Source of the DNA: Alkalimonas amylolytica
Lineage (GTDB): Bacteria; Pseudomonadota; Gammaproteobacteria; Enterobacterales; Alteromonadaceae
NCBI RefSeq assembly: GCF_900107845.1
Contig: NZ_FNRM01000003.1
Location: 248,001-312,000 of the forward strand
Length of the DNA: 64,000 nucleotides
Reading direction: 5' to 3'
The notes under the pieces are model-generated. The model was not told the DNA's origin. It did no database searches and saw only the letters and a program-made list of their open reading frames with translations. How positions within the stretch are numbered: the stretch's first letter is position 1; the number at the start of each line of letters is the position of its first letter. The translations under genes were made by a program, and so were the position numbers. Of the stretch, positions 17,060-26,513 are shown in pieces.

Positions 17060-19078
17060 TTACCTCACTGCCGCCAGCAGCGTATCAAAAATGGTTTGTG
17101 ATGTAGAAATAATCCGGGTCGCCGCCTGATAGGTTTGTTGGAACCGAACCAAATTGGCAGCCTCTTCATCCAGACTAACGCCCGATAAAGACTCAAACCA
17201 CAGCTTGCTTTGTTGCAACAAGGCATCATTCGCAGCTTCACTGTTGCGGGCCTGATTGGTACGCTCACCGATCAAACTCACCATCGATGCATAAGTTTGA
17301 TTAAAACTGGCACTGTTCACACCACCAGGCGTTGATAATGCATTGAGCCGAGTCGTTGTGGTATCGGTTTGTAAACCGGCAAGTTGCAAACCATTCCGGT
17401 TATCGTTAAAGCCACCACTATTGAATTCAATGGTAAAAGTATCACCGGCACTTGGAATACCGCTAATTGAAAAGTCAAAACCGACATCGACACCGGCTTC
17501 TTCAAACAAATTCTGATAGTTGGCCGAAGCAAAATTAGGGTTTGCGATTACGTTACCCACATTGTCTTCAATCTGAAAACTGTTGCTACCCAGGTAAGTC
17601 ACTGTCCAGGGGCCATTAACCAAACCAGCAGGAGCTGTAAAACCATAGTCGGGTGCAGTCGCAGGGGTAGTATCCGTAACCTGCAAGTTAGCAACTTTCC
17701 CATTTCCTAAATTCCCAAGCGTTTGATCAATCCGAATGGGTGACGCCAGGGCAATATCCTCCGGCCGGGTCGTAGCCATGCCAACTTGCCGAGCGGCTGT
17801 CGCCAAAGGTTTAAACTCAAACTGATCACCAACAGCGCCATTAATCTCAAAGCTAAAACCATAGAGATCGCCACCGGCATCATCGGCTGTTATGGTGGCA
17901 GGAAAACCAGCCACAGTAACCACGATTTCAGAGCCGGCAATCACGTTGCCTTTTAAATCGACAGCTTGTACTTGTACCTCAGTGGCCGATAAGACAGTCA
18001 CACGCAGATCATTCGGTGGGATCTTGCTGCCCTGACCAGCCTCTACGGTACCGGTTAAACTGGAACCAGCACTGTTGCTCTGATAGGGAAAGCCACTAAA
18101 GCTTGGCAAGGTAAACAGTGGGCCACCCAGCTCACCATTTAAGTTCATTCCCAGTTTGTTCTGCTCGTTCAGGGCATCGGCCAGCGATAGCGCGACCTGA
18201 CCAAGTTTATTCTGGGTGGGGTCAAGAATCTCTTCACGAAAAGCAATCAGCGCACCCAACTTACCCCCCAACTGCTTGACATTGATGTCACGGATGACAT
18301 TGGTATTGCCGGATAACTGTAAACGCAGCTCTTTGCGGGAAGGATCCGGATTGCCGCGCGCAGCTAGCAGAGAAAAGTCACCATTTTCTACCACCAGGGA
18401 TTGACCAGTTGCCATAAATACTAGCTTCTCACCGTTTCTGGCATCCAAAGTACGAATTTCGACCATTTCGGACAATTTCCGAATGGCTTCGTCACGCTTA
18501 TCCAACAAGTTCAGAGGAATTGGACGACTGGCGCCAGTACCATAACTGGCAATTTCTTTATTCAACTGGGCAATTTGCTTGATGTAACCATTGGATTCAT
18601 CAACATAAATATCCAGCTGCTGGTTGATAAACAAATCTTGATCCAGCACCAGGGTCGACATGGTGTTGAAGCGATCCAGCAATGCTTCCGAACTGCCGAT
18701 GATCAGCTGGCGGTTCGCAAGCGTTGTTGGGTCGTTATTGGCAATCTGGAATTGATCAAACAGCTGATTCATGCCAGTCGCGATGCTGTTGGCGGGATTG
18801 GAAAACAGCGCGTCTACCCGGTTGGCTTCATCCAGGTACTGTCTGGAAAATGCATAGGAAGATGTATCACGACGCAGCTGCTTTAAGGTAAATTCATTGA
18901 CCAGCCGCTCAGTGGTGCCTTTGCCAACGCCTAGCCCCAGGATTTGCGCTTCGAATTCAGTACGTTGACGAACATAGCCTTCGGTGTTGATGTTGGCAAT
19001 GTTGTTACTGGTGGTATTCAGCAAGGTACTGCTGGCCATGACGGCTGAAGACCCTATTCTGAGTAAGTTATCCGACAT
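17060..19078 (-). CDS. flgK: Flagellar hook-associated protein FlgK (HAP1)
   Basis: A 672-residue hook-filament junction protein. The N-terminal LLRIGSSAVMASSTLLNTTSNNIANINTEGY carries the ANN-type rod/hook motif, and the C-terminus NLVRFQQTYQAATRIISTSQTIFDTLLAAV is diagnostic of FlgK. The central part (about residues 330-560) has Ig-like beta-rich sequence, which varies in length between species. It lies 60 bp downstream of flgJ and 5 bp before flgL. Confidence 0.95.
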   Translation of the reverse strand: MSDNLLRIGSSAVMASSTLLNTTSNNIANINTEGYVRQRTEFEAQILGLGVGKGTTERLVNEFTLKQLRRDTSSYAFSRQYLDEANRVDALFSNPANSIATGMNQLFDQFQIANNDPTTLANRQLIIGSSEALLDRFNTMSTLVLDQDLFINQQLDIYVDESNGYIKQIAQLNKEIASYGTGASRPIPLNLLDKRDEAIRKLSEMVEIRTLDARNGEKLVFMATGQSLVVENGDFSLLAARGNPDPSRKELRLQLSGNTNVIRDINVKQLGGKLGALIAFREEILDPTQNKLGQVALSLADALNEQNKLGMNLNGELGGPLFTLPSFSGFPYQSNSAGSSLTGTVEAGQGSKIPPNDLRVTVLSATEVQVQAVDLKGNVIAGSEIVVTVAGFPATITADDAGGDLYGFSFEINGAVGDQFEFKPLATAARQVGMATTRPEDIALASPIRIDQTLGNLGNGKVANLQVTDTTPATAPDYGFTAPAGLVNGPWTVTYLGSNSFQIEDNVGNVIANPNFASANYQNLFEEAGVDVGFDFSISGIPSAGDTFTIEFNSGGFNDNRNGLQLAGLQTDTTTTRLNALSTPGGVNSASFNQTYASMVSLIGERTNQARNSEAANDALLQQSKLWFESLSGVSLDEEAANLVRFQQTYQAATRIISTSQTIFDTLLAAVR

Positions 19079-19138
19079 CTTGCGACTCCACCAAAGTGTT
19101 TGTTACCACCAACCATAGCTGTTATCGGCCAGTATCCG

Positions 19139-20092
19139 TTAATCTTGAACTGTACTGCGAAAGGCCCGAATCGTTGGGCTGCTTAATACCGACTTAATTT
19201 TCTCTGCATAATTTGGATCCGTAGCATAACCTGCCGCCTGTAACTGGCGAAAATATGCCACGCTGTCCGAGGCAACTTTCACCGCATCCTGATAGCGGGC
19301 ACTGCCACGAATAAACTGCACATAGTCTTGCAAGCTTTGTTCCGGCGAGGCATAGGCCCGAAACTTCGCTTTTTCTTTTTGGGCCACGCCTTGGCGGTAT
19401 TCCAAGGTATCCACCACTGCTGTTTCCCCCTGCCAACCGCGGCTGGCTTTAATACCAAAGAGGTTGTAACTGTTTTCACCATTCGCAGTGCGGATCATAT
19501 GCTGGCCCCAGCCTGTTTCCAGTGCCGCTTGTGCTACCAAGGCCAAAGGATCAAGCCCAAGCGCAGAAGCAGCCTCCCGGGCAGCTGGTAACAAACGCTC
19601 CACAAACTCTGCCGGTGAAGCAACCTGCCAACTGCTGGGTTTTTTCACTGCTTTGGCAGACAGCGCTGCTTGCGGTTCTGCAGCAGTGGCCTCCATACGA
19701 GTCCTCTGCTGCTGGCTTTGGCGCTGTATCGGCTGCGGCATCAGTAAGTCACCAGGTATAGGCGGACGTGCACTGCTTACAGCAGCGGTTGGATCAAGCT
19801 GCTGCACAATCAAGTCCGCCAGCCCCAAACTACCACTTTGCGACAGATCTGAGGCCAACTGGTTGTCGTGCATATCGCGGTAAAAACGCGTGGTTTCGCT
19901 GTGCATCATGCCTTCGGCTTCAAAGTGTGCATTGGCTTCACGCATACTTTTAAGCAACATATTCATAAATATGGCTTCAAACTGCTCTGCTGCCTGGCGC
20001 AAGCCTTGCTTTTCATCCTGCCCCGCCGACTGGCGTATTTGCTGCAGGCTGTTGATATCATGGTACGACAGCGGCTGGCGAATTGAGTCCAT
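19139..20092 (-). CDS. flgJ: Rod assembly protein FlgJ with peptidoglycan hydrolase domain
   Basis: A 317-residue two-domain protein. Residues 1-100 form the rod-scaffold domain, with LRQAAEQFEAIFMNMLLKSMREAN. Residues about 160-310 form a GH73-type glucosaminidase with the catalytic-Glu region AALETGWGQHMI and YNLFGIKASRGW. It caps the growing rod in the periplasm and opens the cell wall. A linker of about 60 residues separates the domains. It follows flgI by 10 bp. Confidence 0.95.
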   Translation of the reverse strand: MDSIRQPLSYHDINSLQQIRQSAGQDEKQGLRQAAEQFEAIFMNMLLKSMREANAHFEAEGMMHSETTRFYRDMHDNQLASDLSQSGSLGLADLIVQQLDPTAAVSSARPPIPGDLLMPQPIQRQSQQQRTRMEATAAEPQAALSAKAVKKPSSWQVASPAEFVERLLPAAREAASALGLDPLALVAQAALETGWGQHMIRTANGENSYNLFGIKASRGWQGETAVVDTLEYRQGVAQKEKAKFRAYASPEQSLQDYVQFIRGSARYQDAVKVASDSVAYFRQLQAAGYATDPNYAEKIKSVLSSPTIRAFRSTVQD

Positions 20093-20102
20093 ACCTATGC
20101 TC

Positions 20103-21197
20103 CTAAATCACCACCAGCTCGCCATGAATGGCACCGGCTTCTTTGAGTGCTTCTAAAATCGCCATTAGATCACCCGGCGCTGCCCCTACCGCATTGACGG
20201 TGCGAACCAAATCATCCAGCGTGACACCAGGATCGAATTTAAACATCCGAGAACGCTCAGGATTCACATCGATGATGGTGCTTTCTTCTATCATGGTTTC
20301 CCCGCCAGCAAAGGGGTTAGGCTGGATCACCCGCGGATTTTCCGCAATGGTCACGGTTAAGCCGCCATGGGTAACCGCCGCAGGAAAGAGCCGGACTTCT
20401 TTACCAATCACAATAGTACCGGTTCTGGAGTTGATAATAATGCGTGCCGAGTTACTAGCTGGCTCGAAAGTCAGGTTCTCTAAGGTCGACAGATACGCTA
20501 CCCGCTGACTCATATCTCGTGGCGCTCGCACTCGAATAGAGGAGCCATCCAGAGAGTATGCGGTATCCGGACCGATAAACTCATTAATGGTCTCGGCCAA
20601 TCGGCGTGAGGTGGTAAAATCCGGCCGGTGAAGATTAAAAGTAATGTAATCGCCATCAGCAAAAGGTGACGGCACTTCCTGCTCAACAGTCGCGCCATTG
20701 GGGATACGGCCAACCGTTGGCGTATTGACCAGAATACGTGAGCCATCCATGCCTTCCGCACCCAGGCCACTGACAATCAGGCTACCTTGAGCGACCGCAT
20801 AGACTTCGCCATCCAGCCCCACCAAAAAGGTTTGCAACAAAGTACCGCCACGCAAACTACTGGCACTGCCAACCGACGATACAGTGACATCTATGCTCTG
20901 ACCTGGTTTGGCAAAAGGAGGTAGTTCGGCATGCACCGCCACAGCAGCCACGTTTTTTATCTGTGTTCGACTGCCGGGCGGCAAATTAATGCCGAAGTTG
21001 GACAACATGGCGCGAAAGCTCTGCTCGGTAAAAGGGCTCTGCTCACCGGTCCCCGGCAAGCCAACCACCAGACCATAGCCTACCAGTTGGTTGCTGCGAA
21101 CACCTTCTACGTCCGCGACATCTTTCACCCGAGCAGCCTGTACGCTGCTGGTCACCAGCAAAAAGCCAAGCAGTATTAGTCGTTGCCAGAAGTTCAT
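20103..21197 (-). CDS. flgI: Flagellar P-ring protein FlgI
   Basis: A 364-residue periplasmic protein with an N-terminal Sec signal peptide (about residues 1-21, ending in SVQA). It forms the peptidoglycan P-ring around the rod. The mature start [21 protein letters not shown] and the C-terminal [30 protein letters not shown] are nearly invariant in the family. It lies between flgH and flgJ with short spacers. Confidence 0.96.
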   Translation of the reverse strand: MNFWQRLILLGFLLVTSSVQAARVKDVADVEGVRSNQLVGYGLVVGLPGTGEQSPFTEQSFRAMLSNFGINLPPGSRTQIKNVAAVAVHAELPPFAKPGQSIDVTVSSVGSASSLRGGTLLQTFLVGLDGEVYAVAQGSLIVSGLGAEGMDGSRILVNTPTVGRIPNGATVEQEVPSPFADGDYITFNLHRPDFTTSRRLAETINEFIGPDTAYSLDGSSIRVRAPRDMSQRVAYLSTLENLTFEPASNSARIIINSRTGTIVIGKEVRLFPAAVTHGGLTVTIAENPRVIQPNPFAGGETMIEESTIIDVNPERSRMFKFDPGVTLDDLVRTVNAVGAAPGDLMAILEALKEAGAIHGELVVI

Positions 21198-21206
21198 ACA
21201 CTACCC

Positions 21207-21869
21207 TCAAAATGGCCAGGCTGGCCCTGAGAAGAACCGGGTAAGCCAACCTGGGGATTGACCACCATGAAATGCACCGGTACCACTGTACTCAATACGG
21301 GCATTGGCAATTTTATTCGACTCGATGGTGTTATCGCGCTCGACATCTTCTTGCCGGATGATGCCCGTTAACCGGATAAACTCTCTGCCAGTATTGAGCT
21401 GTAACCACTTTTCACCGCGGATCAACAAGTTGCCATTGGGTTGCACTTCAATCACATTGACCGTGATATCTCCGGTAAGGCTATTGCTCTGATTCGATTT
21501 GGCATCCCCTTTAAAATCATTGCTGCTGTTGGTACCTAGCTGAATAGTATTCAACTGGCGACCACCTAAGCCAACGATGGGATCAATTTGGTTGCTACTG
21601 TCACGCTGTGTTTCAGTGCGGGCATTTTTTGAGGCCTGAGTTCGCTCCCTCAGCACCACCGTAATAATATCGCCCTCGCGCCGGGCGCGGCTATCCGAGT
21701 ACATGCTGTTGGCATAGCGTGCCTGGAACAAGGAACCATTTCGCTCAATGGCTCTGGGCGCAGGTGCCGGCGGCATTGGCGCATAAAAAGGATCGTCCTG
21801 CTTGGGCGGCTGCATACTGGAGCAACCGGCCAGCAAGAGTCCACAGGTAACCGCAGTTAAAACTCGCAT
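21207..21869 (-). CDS. flgH: Flagellar L-ring lipoprotein FlgH
   Basis: A 220-residue outer-membrane lipoprotein forming the L-ring. The start is set at the ATG at 21869, which has AGGAGG five bases upstream; the longer frame to 21884 would need a TTG start. The signal peptide ends in the lipobox LLAGC. GSLFQARYANSMYSDSRARREGDIITVVL and the late IRQEDVERDNTIESNKIANARIEY region are characteristic. In other bacteria FlgH assembles with FlgT, FlgO and FlgP around the basal body, and relatives of all of these are encoded in this window. Confidence 0.95.
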   Translation of the reverse strand: MRVLTAVTCGLLLAGCSSMQPPKQDDPFYAPMPPAPAPRAIERNGSLFQARYANSMYSDSRARREGDIITVVLRERTQASKNARTETQRDSSNQIDPIVGLGGRQLNTIQLGTNSSNDFKGDAKSNQSNSLTGDITVNVIEVQPNGNLLIRGEKWLQLNTGREFIRLTGIIRQEDVERDNTIESNKIANARIEYSGTGAFHGGQSPGWLTRFFSGPAWPF

Positions 21870-21884
21870 CACCGCCTCCTTCAA

Positions 21885-22673
21885 TTAAAGTTGTTGAATG
21901 GCAAAGCCAAGCATCTGATCCACCGATGAAATGACTTTGGAGTTCATCTCATACACCCGCTGACTTTCAATCAAGCTAACCAGCTCTTCAGTGACATTGA
22001 CATTGGAGGTTTCCAGCGCTCCTTGCACAATCAAGCCTAACCCCTCCAAACCGGGGATGCCCTGCACCGGATCGCCGCTGGCCGCAGTTTCGCGAAACAG
22101 GTTTTGTCCAATAGGTTCTAAACCAGCCGGATTGATAAAGTTGGTCACCGTGATCTGCCCTAACACCGCATTATCCGCCTGGCCGGGGATCCGTGCTGAA
22201 ACCTCACCATCTTGCGATACGGTAATACCTGTGGCTTCAGGTGGTACCACAATGTTTGGCTCCAGCTGAAAACCTGCCCCGGAGGTCACCATATTGCCAT
22301 CCTGATCGACGGTAAACTGGCCATTACGGGTATAGGAAATGGTGCCATCAGGCATCAGGATCTCAAAAAAACCATGCCCCTGAATCATCAAGTCAAGGCT
22401 ATTTTCGGTGGTAATCATGTTGCCCTGAGTAAAGTTTTTCTGAGTTGCCACCACCTTGGTACCAGCGCCTATCATCAGGCCGTTGGGCAGCTCGGAGTTT
22501 TGCGATGAGCGACCACCGGGTTGATTGACATTCTGATACAGCAAATCCTCAAACACCGCCCGGCTCTTTTTAAAGCCTATGGTGCTGGCATTCGCCAAGT
22601 TATTTGAGATAACAGAGATATCCCGCTGCTTGGCATCTAAGCCCGTTTTACTTATCCACAATGCTGGATGCAT
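21885..22673 (-). CDS. flgG: Flagellar distal rod protein FlgG
   Basis: A 262-residue rod protein exported by the flagellar type III system. It has the N-terminal ISVISNNLANASTIGFKKSRA motif and the C-terminal SNVNVTEELVSLIESQRVYEMNSKVISSVDQM, both typical of FlgG. The length equals that of well-known FlgG proteins. It follows flgF by 15 bp. Confidence 0.96.
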   Translation of the reverse strand: MHPALWISKTGLDAKQRDISVISNNLANASTIGFKKSRAVFEDLLYQNVNQPGGRSSQNSELPNGLMIGAGTKVVATQKNFTQGNMITTENSLDLMIQGHGFFEILMPDGTISYTRNGQFTVDQDGNMVTSGAGFQLEPNIVVPPEATGITVSQDGEVSARIPGQADNAVLGQITVTNFINPAGLEPIGQNLFRETAASGDPVQGIPGLEGLGLIVQGALETSNVNVTEELVSLIESQRVYEMNSKVISSVDQMLGFAIQQL

Positions 22674-22688
22674 GATTGCCTCCTTCGC

Positions 22689-23435
22689 TTAACCCATGAT
22701 GTACAGAAGCGAATCTTGCTTCTGATCGATTTGTTGTGCGTTCTTCATCATTTTCACCTGCATTTCAAACTGTCGTTGCAAGCTAATCATATGTGTCATT
22801 TCTCCCACCGCATTGACATTGCTGCGCTCAAGCGCGCGGTTAATCAGAACCACCTCCGGACTTTCCGGTTCAACCACGCCATCTTTGCGCCGGAACAAGC
22901 CATCCAGGCCTTTTTCAATGTCTGCAAGCTCTGGGTTCACCAACTTTATGCGACCGACCTCAAACAAAGCTTCAGCTGGCGCGCCTTGGGGTAACACACT
23001 AATAGTCCCGTCCTGGCCAATTTCGACTTTGGCCAAAGGCAAAGGAAGTTGGATCGGCCCATCTTCTCCAATCACTGGCAGGCCACTGGCTGTTTCAAGC
23101 ATGCCAAAAGCATTGATTTGCAAACTGCCGGCTCTGCTGTAGGCTTCACTGCCATCGACCGACTGGACGGCAAACCAACCATCACCTTTAATGGCAATGT
23201 CGAGGTCGCGTTCGGTCATCACCAAGGGACCAGCGTCAAAATTATGACCAGGACGCTCTGTCATCGAAAACACACGGGTCGGTAAACCGGCACCAAATGC
23301 CTGCATGGCTCTGGCTTGTTCAAAATCCGCTTTAAAACCGGTAGTGCCGACATTGGCCAGGTTATTGGCCCGTACACTGATAGCATGCTGATTTTCTTTG
23401 GCTCCGCTCATGGCGATGTAGAGCAAATTATCCAT
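22689..23435 (-). CDS. flgF: Flagellar proximal rod protein FlgF
   Basis: A 248-residue rod protein. The ATG at 23435 is preferred because AGGAGG lies five bases upstream; a GTG one codon earlier is only two bases from it. The N-terminal MSGAKENQHAISVRANNLANVGTTGFKAD and the C-terminal SNVNAVGEMTHMISLQRQFEMQVKMM segments define the family. It is the first gene of the second rod/ring operon and has a perfect sigma-54 site about 50 bp upstream. Confidence 0.95.
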   Translation of the reverse strand: MDNLLYIAMSGAKENQHAISVRANNLANVGTTGFKADFEQARAMQAFGAGLPTRVFSMTERPGHNFDAGPLVMTERDLDIAIKGDGWFAVQSVDGSEAYSRAGSLQINAFGMLETASGLPVIGEDGPIQLPLPLAKVEIGQDGTISVLPQGAPAEALFEVGRIKLVNPELADIEKGLDGLFRRKDGVVEPESPEVVLINRALERSNVNAVGEMTHMISLQRQFEMQVKMMKNAQQIDQKQDSLLYIMG

Positions 23436-23483
23436 CACGGCCTCCTGCTAATTAACGTGGTTGTGGCTGCTAGCTTTAAACAA

Positions 23484-23499
23484 TGCAAAACAAGTGCCA
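23484..23499 (-). promoter_or_regulatory. Sigma-54 promoter for flgFGHIJKL
   Basis: On the minus strand TGGCACTTGTTTTGCA matches the TGGCAC-N5-TTGCW consensus at every fixed position, with GG and GC 12 bp apart. It lies between the flgE terminator and the flgF start. Confidence 0.88.
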
Positions 23500-23526
23500 C
23501 AACCTGCTTTATGGTGCAAAAACAGC

Positions 23527-23548
23527 AAAGCCACCCGCAGGTGGCTTT
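23527..23548 (-). terminator. Terminator after flgE
   Basis: AAAGCCACC and GGTGGCTTT pair around a 4-base loop. On the minus strand a T-rich run follows. It lies 21 bp after the flgE stop and separates the flgBCDE transcript from flgF onward. Confidence 0.75.
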
Positions 23549-23568
23549 GAAAAGCGATATGGAAGGGA

Positions 23569-24867
23569 TTAACGTATCTGCAGGATGGTCTGCTGCAAGG
23601 TACTGTTTACCTCAAGCGCCCGCGAGTTGGCCTGGAAGTTGCGCTGGGCACTGATCAAGTCCACCAGCTCAGTGGTCAGGTTCACATTCGATTGCTCCAG
23701 TGCCGAGGAATTGATAGCACCAAAGGTACCCACATTGGCCTGGCCGGCAATGGGCTCGCCCGAAGTAATGGTCTGCTGCCAGGAAGTATTGCCTACCTGC
23801 TTTAGTCCCTGAACATTGGCAAACTGCACCAAAGTGACCTGAGCCAGGTACTCTTCATCACCATTGCTGTAGGTGGCGAGTACCCGTCCAAAGGCATCGA
23901 TATCCACCCCGGTCAGATTACCCACCGTAGTACCATCCTGACTTAAGTTGGTGACATCAAAAGGTGCTGCGTATTGCGTTGGGGTACGAATACCAGCCGG
24001 ATCACGGAAGTTAATCACTACATCCGTCAAAAACTCAGCGCCATTGGTCAGGTAGCCATTTAACGGATCATTCAGGGTGGCAGCATTCAGTGCCAATACC
24101 GGTGGTGTTGGTGGTGGACCTGGAGGAATGATCAATTCACCACTGGAGTCAAATTGAAGGGTCGTCGGTCCAAAAGGGGCAGCCGTCACATCATCCCACA
24201 CTGCAAATACTTCCCAATCACCTACAGCTGCCTTACGGAAATACATACTCAAAATATGCGGCTCACCTAAGCTGTCATACACAGTCACTGAGGTGGAGTG
24301 ACTGTATGTCGCTGGATCCGTGGGCTCAAAGGTGGTGGTATTGATCAGCTCGGACGAGTTCAGGTTCGCTGTAATAAAGACGTTATTGGTCGCACGAGGG
24401 GCACCGGCCGTGGTTGGAATCGAGATTGGCTGGGTAGTGCTTAAACTCACCGATTGATTCTGACCGGTAGATGGGTCCACGCTAAACCCCTGCAAATAAT
24501 TGCCGCGGTTATCGACAATAAAGTTGTCTTTATCCAACTTAAAGTTACCGGCCCGGGTGTAGGTAAAATCGCGCGACAAGCGATCCGGCGTAGTGGCAAA
24601 GAAGCCTTCCCCGGTAATCGCCAGATCAAGCGAGTTATTGGTAAATTGCAGCGAGCCTTGGTTAAACTGCTGTGCCACCACCGAGGTTGTCACACCATCC
24701 CCTACTTTGGTTCGGCCGGAAGCAAAAATCGAGGTTGCATAGACATCAGCAAACTCAGCACGCGACTCTTTAAAACCGGTGGTATTGACGTTGGCTATGT
24801 TATTGGCGGTAACGTCCAGATCTTTTTGTGCTGCGGCCAGGCCGCTTAACGCGATATTAAAACTCAT
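23569..24867 (-). CDS. flgE: Flagellar hook protein FlgE
   Basis: A 432-residue hook subunit. The N-terminal SGLAAAQKDLDVTANNIANVNTTGFKES and the C-terminal SALEQSNVNLTTELVDLISAQRNFQANSRALEV motifs are the conserved D0 ends. The beta-rich domain between them sets the length. A proline-rich stretch (PPGPPPTPP) occurs near residue 250. It is the last gene of flgBCDE and is followed by a terminator. Confidence 0.96.
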   Translation of the reverse strand: MSFNIALSGLAAAQKDLDVTANNIANVNTTGFKESRAEFADVYATSIFASGRTKVGDGVTTSVVAQQFNQGSLQFTNNSLDLAITGEGFFATTPDRLSRDFTYTRAGNFKLDKDNFIVDNRGNYLQGFSVDPSTGQNQSVSLSTTQPISIPTTAGAPRATNNVFITANLNSSELINTTTFEPTDPATYSHSTSVTVYDSLGEPHILSMYFRKAAVGDWEVFAVWDDVTAAPFGPTTLQFDSSGELIIPPGPPPTPPVLALNAATLNDPLNGYLTNGAEFLTDVVINFRDPAGIRTPTQYAAPFDVTNLSQDGTTVGNLTGVDIDAFGRVLATYSNGDEEYLAQVTLVQFANVQGLKQVGNTSWQQTITSGEPIAGQANVGTFGAINSSALEQSNVNLTTELVDLISAQRNFQANSRALEVNSTLQQTILQIR

Positions 24868-24902
24868 AACTCACCTCTCATCCAAGGCTATGGCAGCGGC
24901 CA

Positions 24903-25589
24903 TTAGCCGTAAGAAATCTCACGTACATCTGCTAATTTAAAGGCACCCAAGCCAACCAGGTTCAGGGTTATCCCTTTGCCAGATTGACCTAAACTGACAC
25001 TGGAGACCGGCGCATACACCATCACCGGTACCGACTGATTCTCACCACCCATATTCGCATCTACTTTGATCTTGTAGACCCCAGGTGGCATGTCCTGATC
25101 CTTTGAGTTGGTACCGTCCCAAACAAAGTCAAACTTACCAGCTGCTACTTCAGGGATAGTGATGGTTTGCACCAATTCGCCATTGGGCTTTTCAATACGG
25201 ACCCGCACATTGGTAGCGCGCTGCTCGAAATCAATAATACCGCGCGACAAGTCCTGACCGGTGAAAACCATTTCTGATGAAGGCACCAGCACACTGCGAC
25301 CTACCAGCGAAGAAGCCTGCAACGCTTGATTCGAACTCATGCTCTCAGCAAAACTCTTGAAATTGGTATTGAGCGAGCTGATGCCATCGGCCATGGTGAA
25401 ATTGGTCATCTGAGCAATCATCTGATCATTCTCAACTGGCTTGGTTGGATCCTGAAACGCCAGCTGCTGCGTCAGCAAAGCAAAGAAGTCAGCCTGGGTC
25501 AAAGCACCATTGTTACGATCCGGTACTTTGTTATCGTCCTGCCAGTACAGATCCCGACTCAGGCCATTGGTTGCATTGATGGTCATCAC
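24903..25589 (-). CDS. flgD: Flagellar hook capping protein FlgD
   Basis: A 228-residue hook-cap scaffold, needed for hook polymerisation but absent from the finished flagellum. The N-terminal LTQADFFALLTQQLAFQDPTKPVENDQMIAQMTNFT block and the later FVWDGTNSKDQDMPPGVYKI (FlgD Ig-like) region identify it. It lies between flgC and flgE. Confidence 0.95.
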   Translation of the reverse strand: MMTINATNGLSRDLYWQDDNKVPDRNNGALTQADFFALLTQQLAFQDPTKPVENDQMIAQMTNFTMADGISSLNTNFKSFAESMSSNQALQASSLVGRSVLVPSSEMVFTGQDLSRGIIDFEQRATNVRVRIEKPNGELVQTITIPEVAAGKFDFVWDGTNSKDQDMPPGVYKIKVDANMGGENQSVPVMVYAPVSSVSLGQSGKGITLNLVGLGAFKLADVREISYG

Positions 25590-25599
25590 TCAGCCCTCA

Positions 25600-26022
25600 T
25601 TACTGTTGCTGACCAAGACGCAGTGTCCGGATCAACATTTTCTTGGCCGCATCTGCGGTATTCACATTGGTTTCATAGGAGCGGGTAGCTGATATCATAT
25701 TGGCCATTTCTTCCATCACATTGATGTTTGGCTTGTAGATAAAACCATTCTCATCAGCCAATGGATGATTTGGGCTGTATTCCATATTCAGCGGTGCATC
25801 GGACTCCACTATCCCCAACACCTGTACTCCGGACACTTCCCCCTGCATCCGCTTGGCCTCGGCCAGCTCTGCCGCAAATACAGGATGACGGCCGCGGTAA
25901 GTCTGCTCGATACTGCTGCTCACACTGTTGGCATTGGCAATGTTACTGGCGGTGGTATTGAGCCGGACTGACTGAGCAGTCATGCCGCTGCCGGCGATAT
26001 CAAATACTTTGAAAGAGCTCAT
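25600..26022 (-). CDS. flgC: Flagellar proximal rod protein FlgC
   Basis: A 140-residue rod protein. It has FDIAGSGMTAQSVRLNTTASNIANANSVS at the N-terminus and PNINVMEEMANMISATRSYETNVNTADAAKKM at the C-terminus, the expected FlgC pattern, at normal length. It overlaps no neighbour and follows flgB by 2 bp. Confidence 0.95.
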   Translation of the reverse strand: MSSFKVFDIAGSGMTAQSVRLNTTASNIANANSVSSSIEQTYRGRHPVFAAELAEAKRMQGEVSGVQVLGIVESDAPLNMEYSPNHPLADENGFIYKPNINVMEEMANMISATRSYETNVNTADAAKKMLIRTLRLGQQQ

Positions 26023-26024
26023 GG

Positions 26025-26420
26025 TTATTGTCCTTTGACTGCTTTTTTCAAACTGCTAATCCGGCCGTCCAGAAACTGCAAACTGGTGCGATACGCCAAA
26101 TCATTTTGCATAAAGAGGTTACGTTCACGGTGAATATCGACGCTGTTGCCATCACCGGTATCGGGTTGGTCTGGATTACGGTATTGCATCTCTTTTCGTA
26201 CCGAGCTATCGATAGCAAAGTGTTTTTCATGGGTGCGGGCAGCCGTCCGTCCTTGCCGATGCTGAGCGTTCGCCAGTACTTGCTGGAAATCAATATCCCG
26301 CGCTTTAAACCCTGGCGTATCCGCATTGGCAATATTCTCGGCCAACACCTGAGTGCGCTTCTCGCGTATCACCATGGCTTCTGGGTGCATGCCAAAGGCA
26401 TTTTTGAAACTGATTGACAT
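26025..26420 (-). CDS. flgB: Flagellar proximal rod protein FlgB
   Basis: A 131-residue rod protein. The ATG at 26420 is chosen because GAGG lies 8 bases upstream and a sigma-54 promoter starts transcription shortly before it; the longer frame to 26444 would barely be included. LAENIANADTPGFKARDIDF and the C-terminal HRERNLFMQNDLAYRTSLQFL are family motifs. First gene of flgBCDE. Confidence 0.94.
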   Translation of the reverse strand: MSISFKNAFGMHPEAMVIREKRTQVLAENIANADTPGFKARDIDFQQVLANAQHRQGRTAARTHEKHFAIDSSVRKEMQYRNPDQPDTGDGNSVDIHRERNLFMQNDLAYRTSLQFLDGRISSLKKAVKGQ

Positions 26421-26457
26421 GGTATTTGCCTCATTTCCATCCAACTGATGAAATCAA

Positions 26458-26473
26458 AGCAAAAGATGGGCCA
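26458..26473 (-). promoter_or_regulatory. Sigma-54 promoter for flgBCDE
   Basis: On the minus strand TGGCCCATCTTTTGCT matches TGGCAC-N5-TTGCW with one mismatch, and the GG and GC are 12 bp apart. It lies 38 bp upstream of the flgB ATG. Confidence 0.8.
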
Positions 26474-26513
26474 AATATTTTTTTAGATGCTATTTAGGTA
26501 GGTATAAGAGGTG

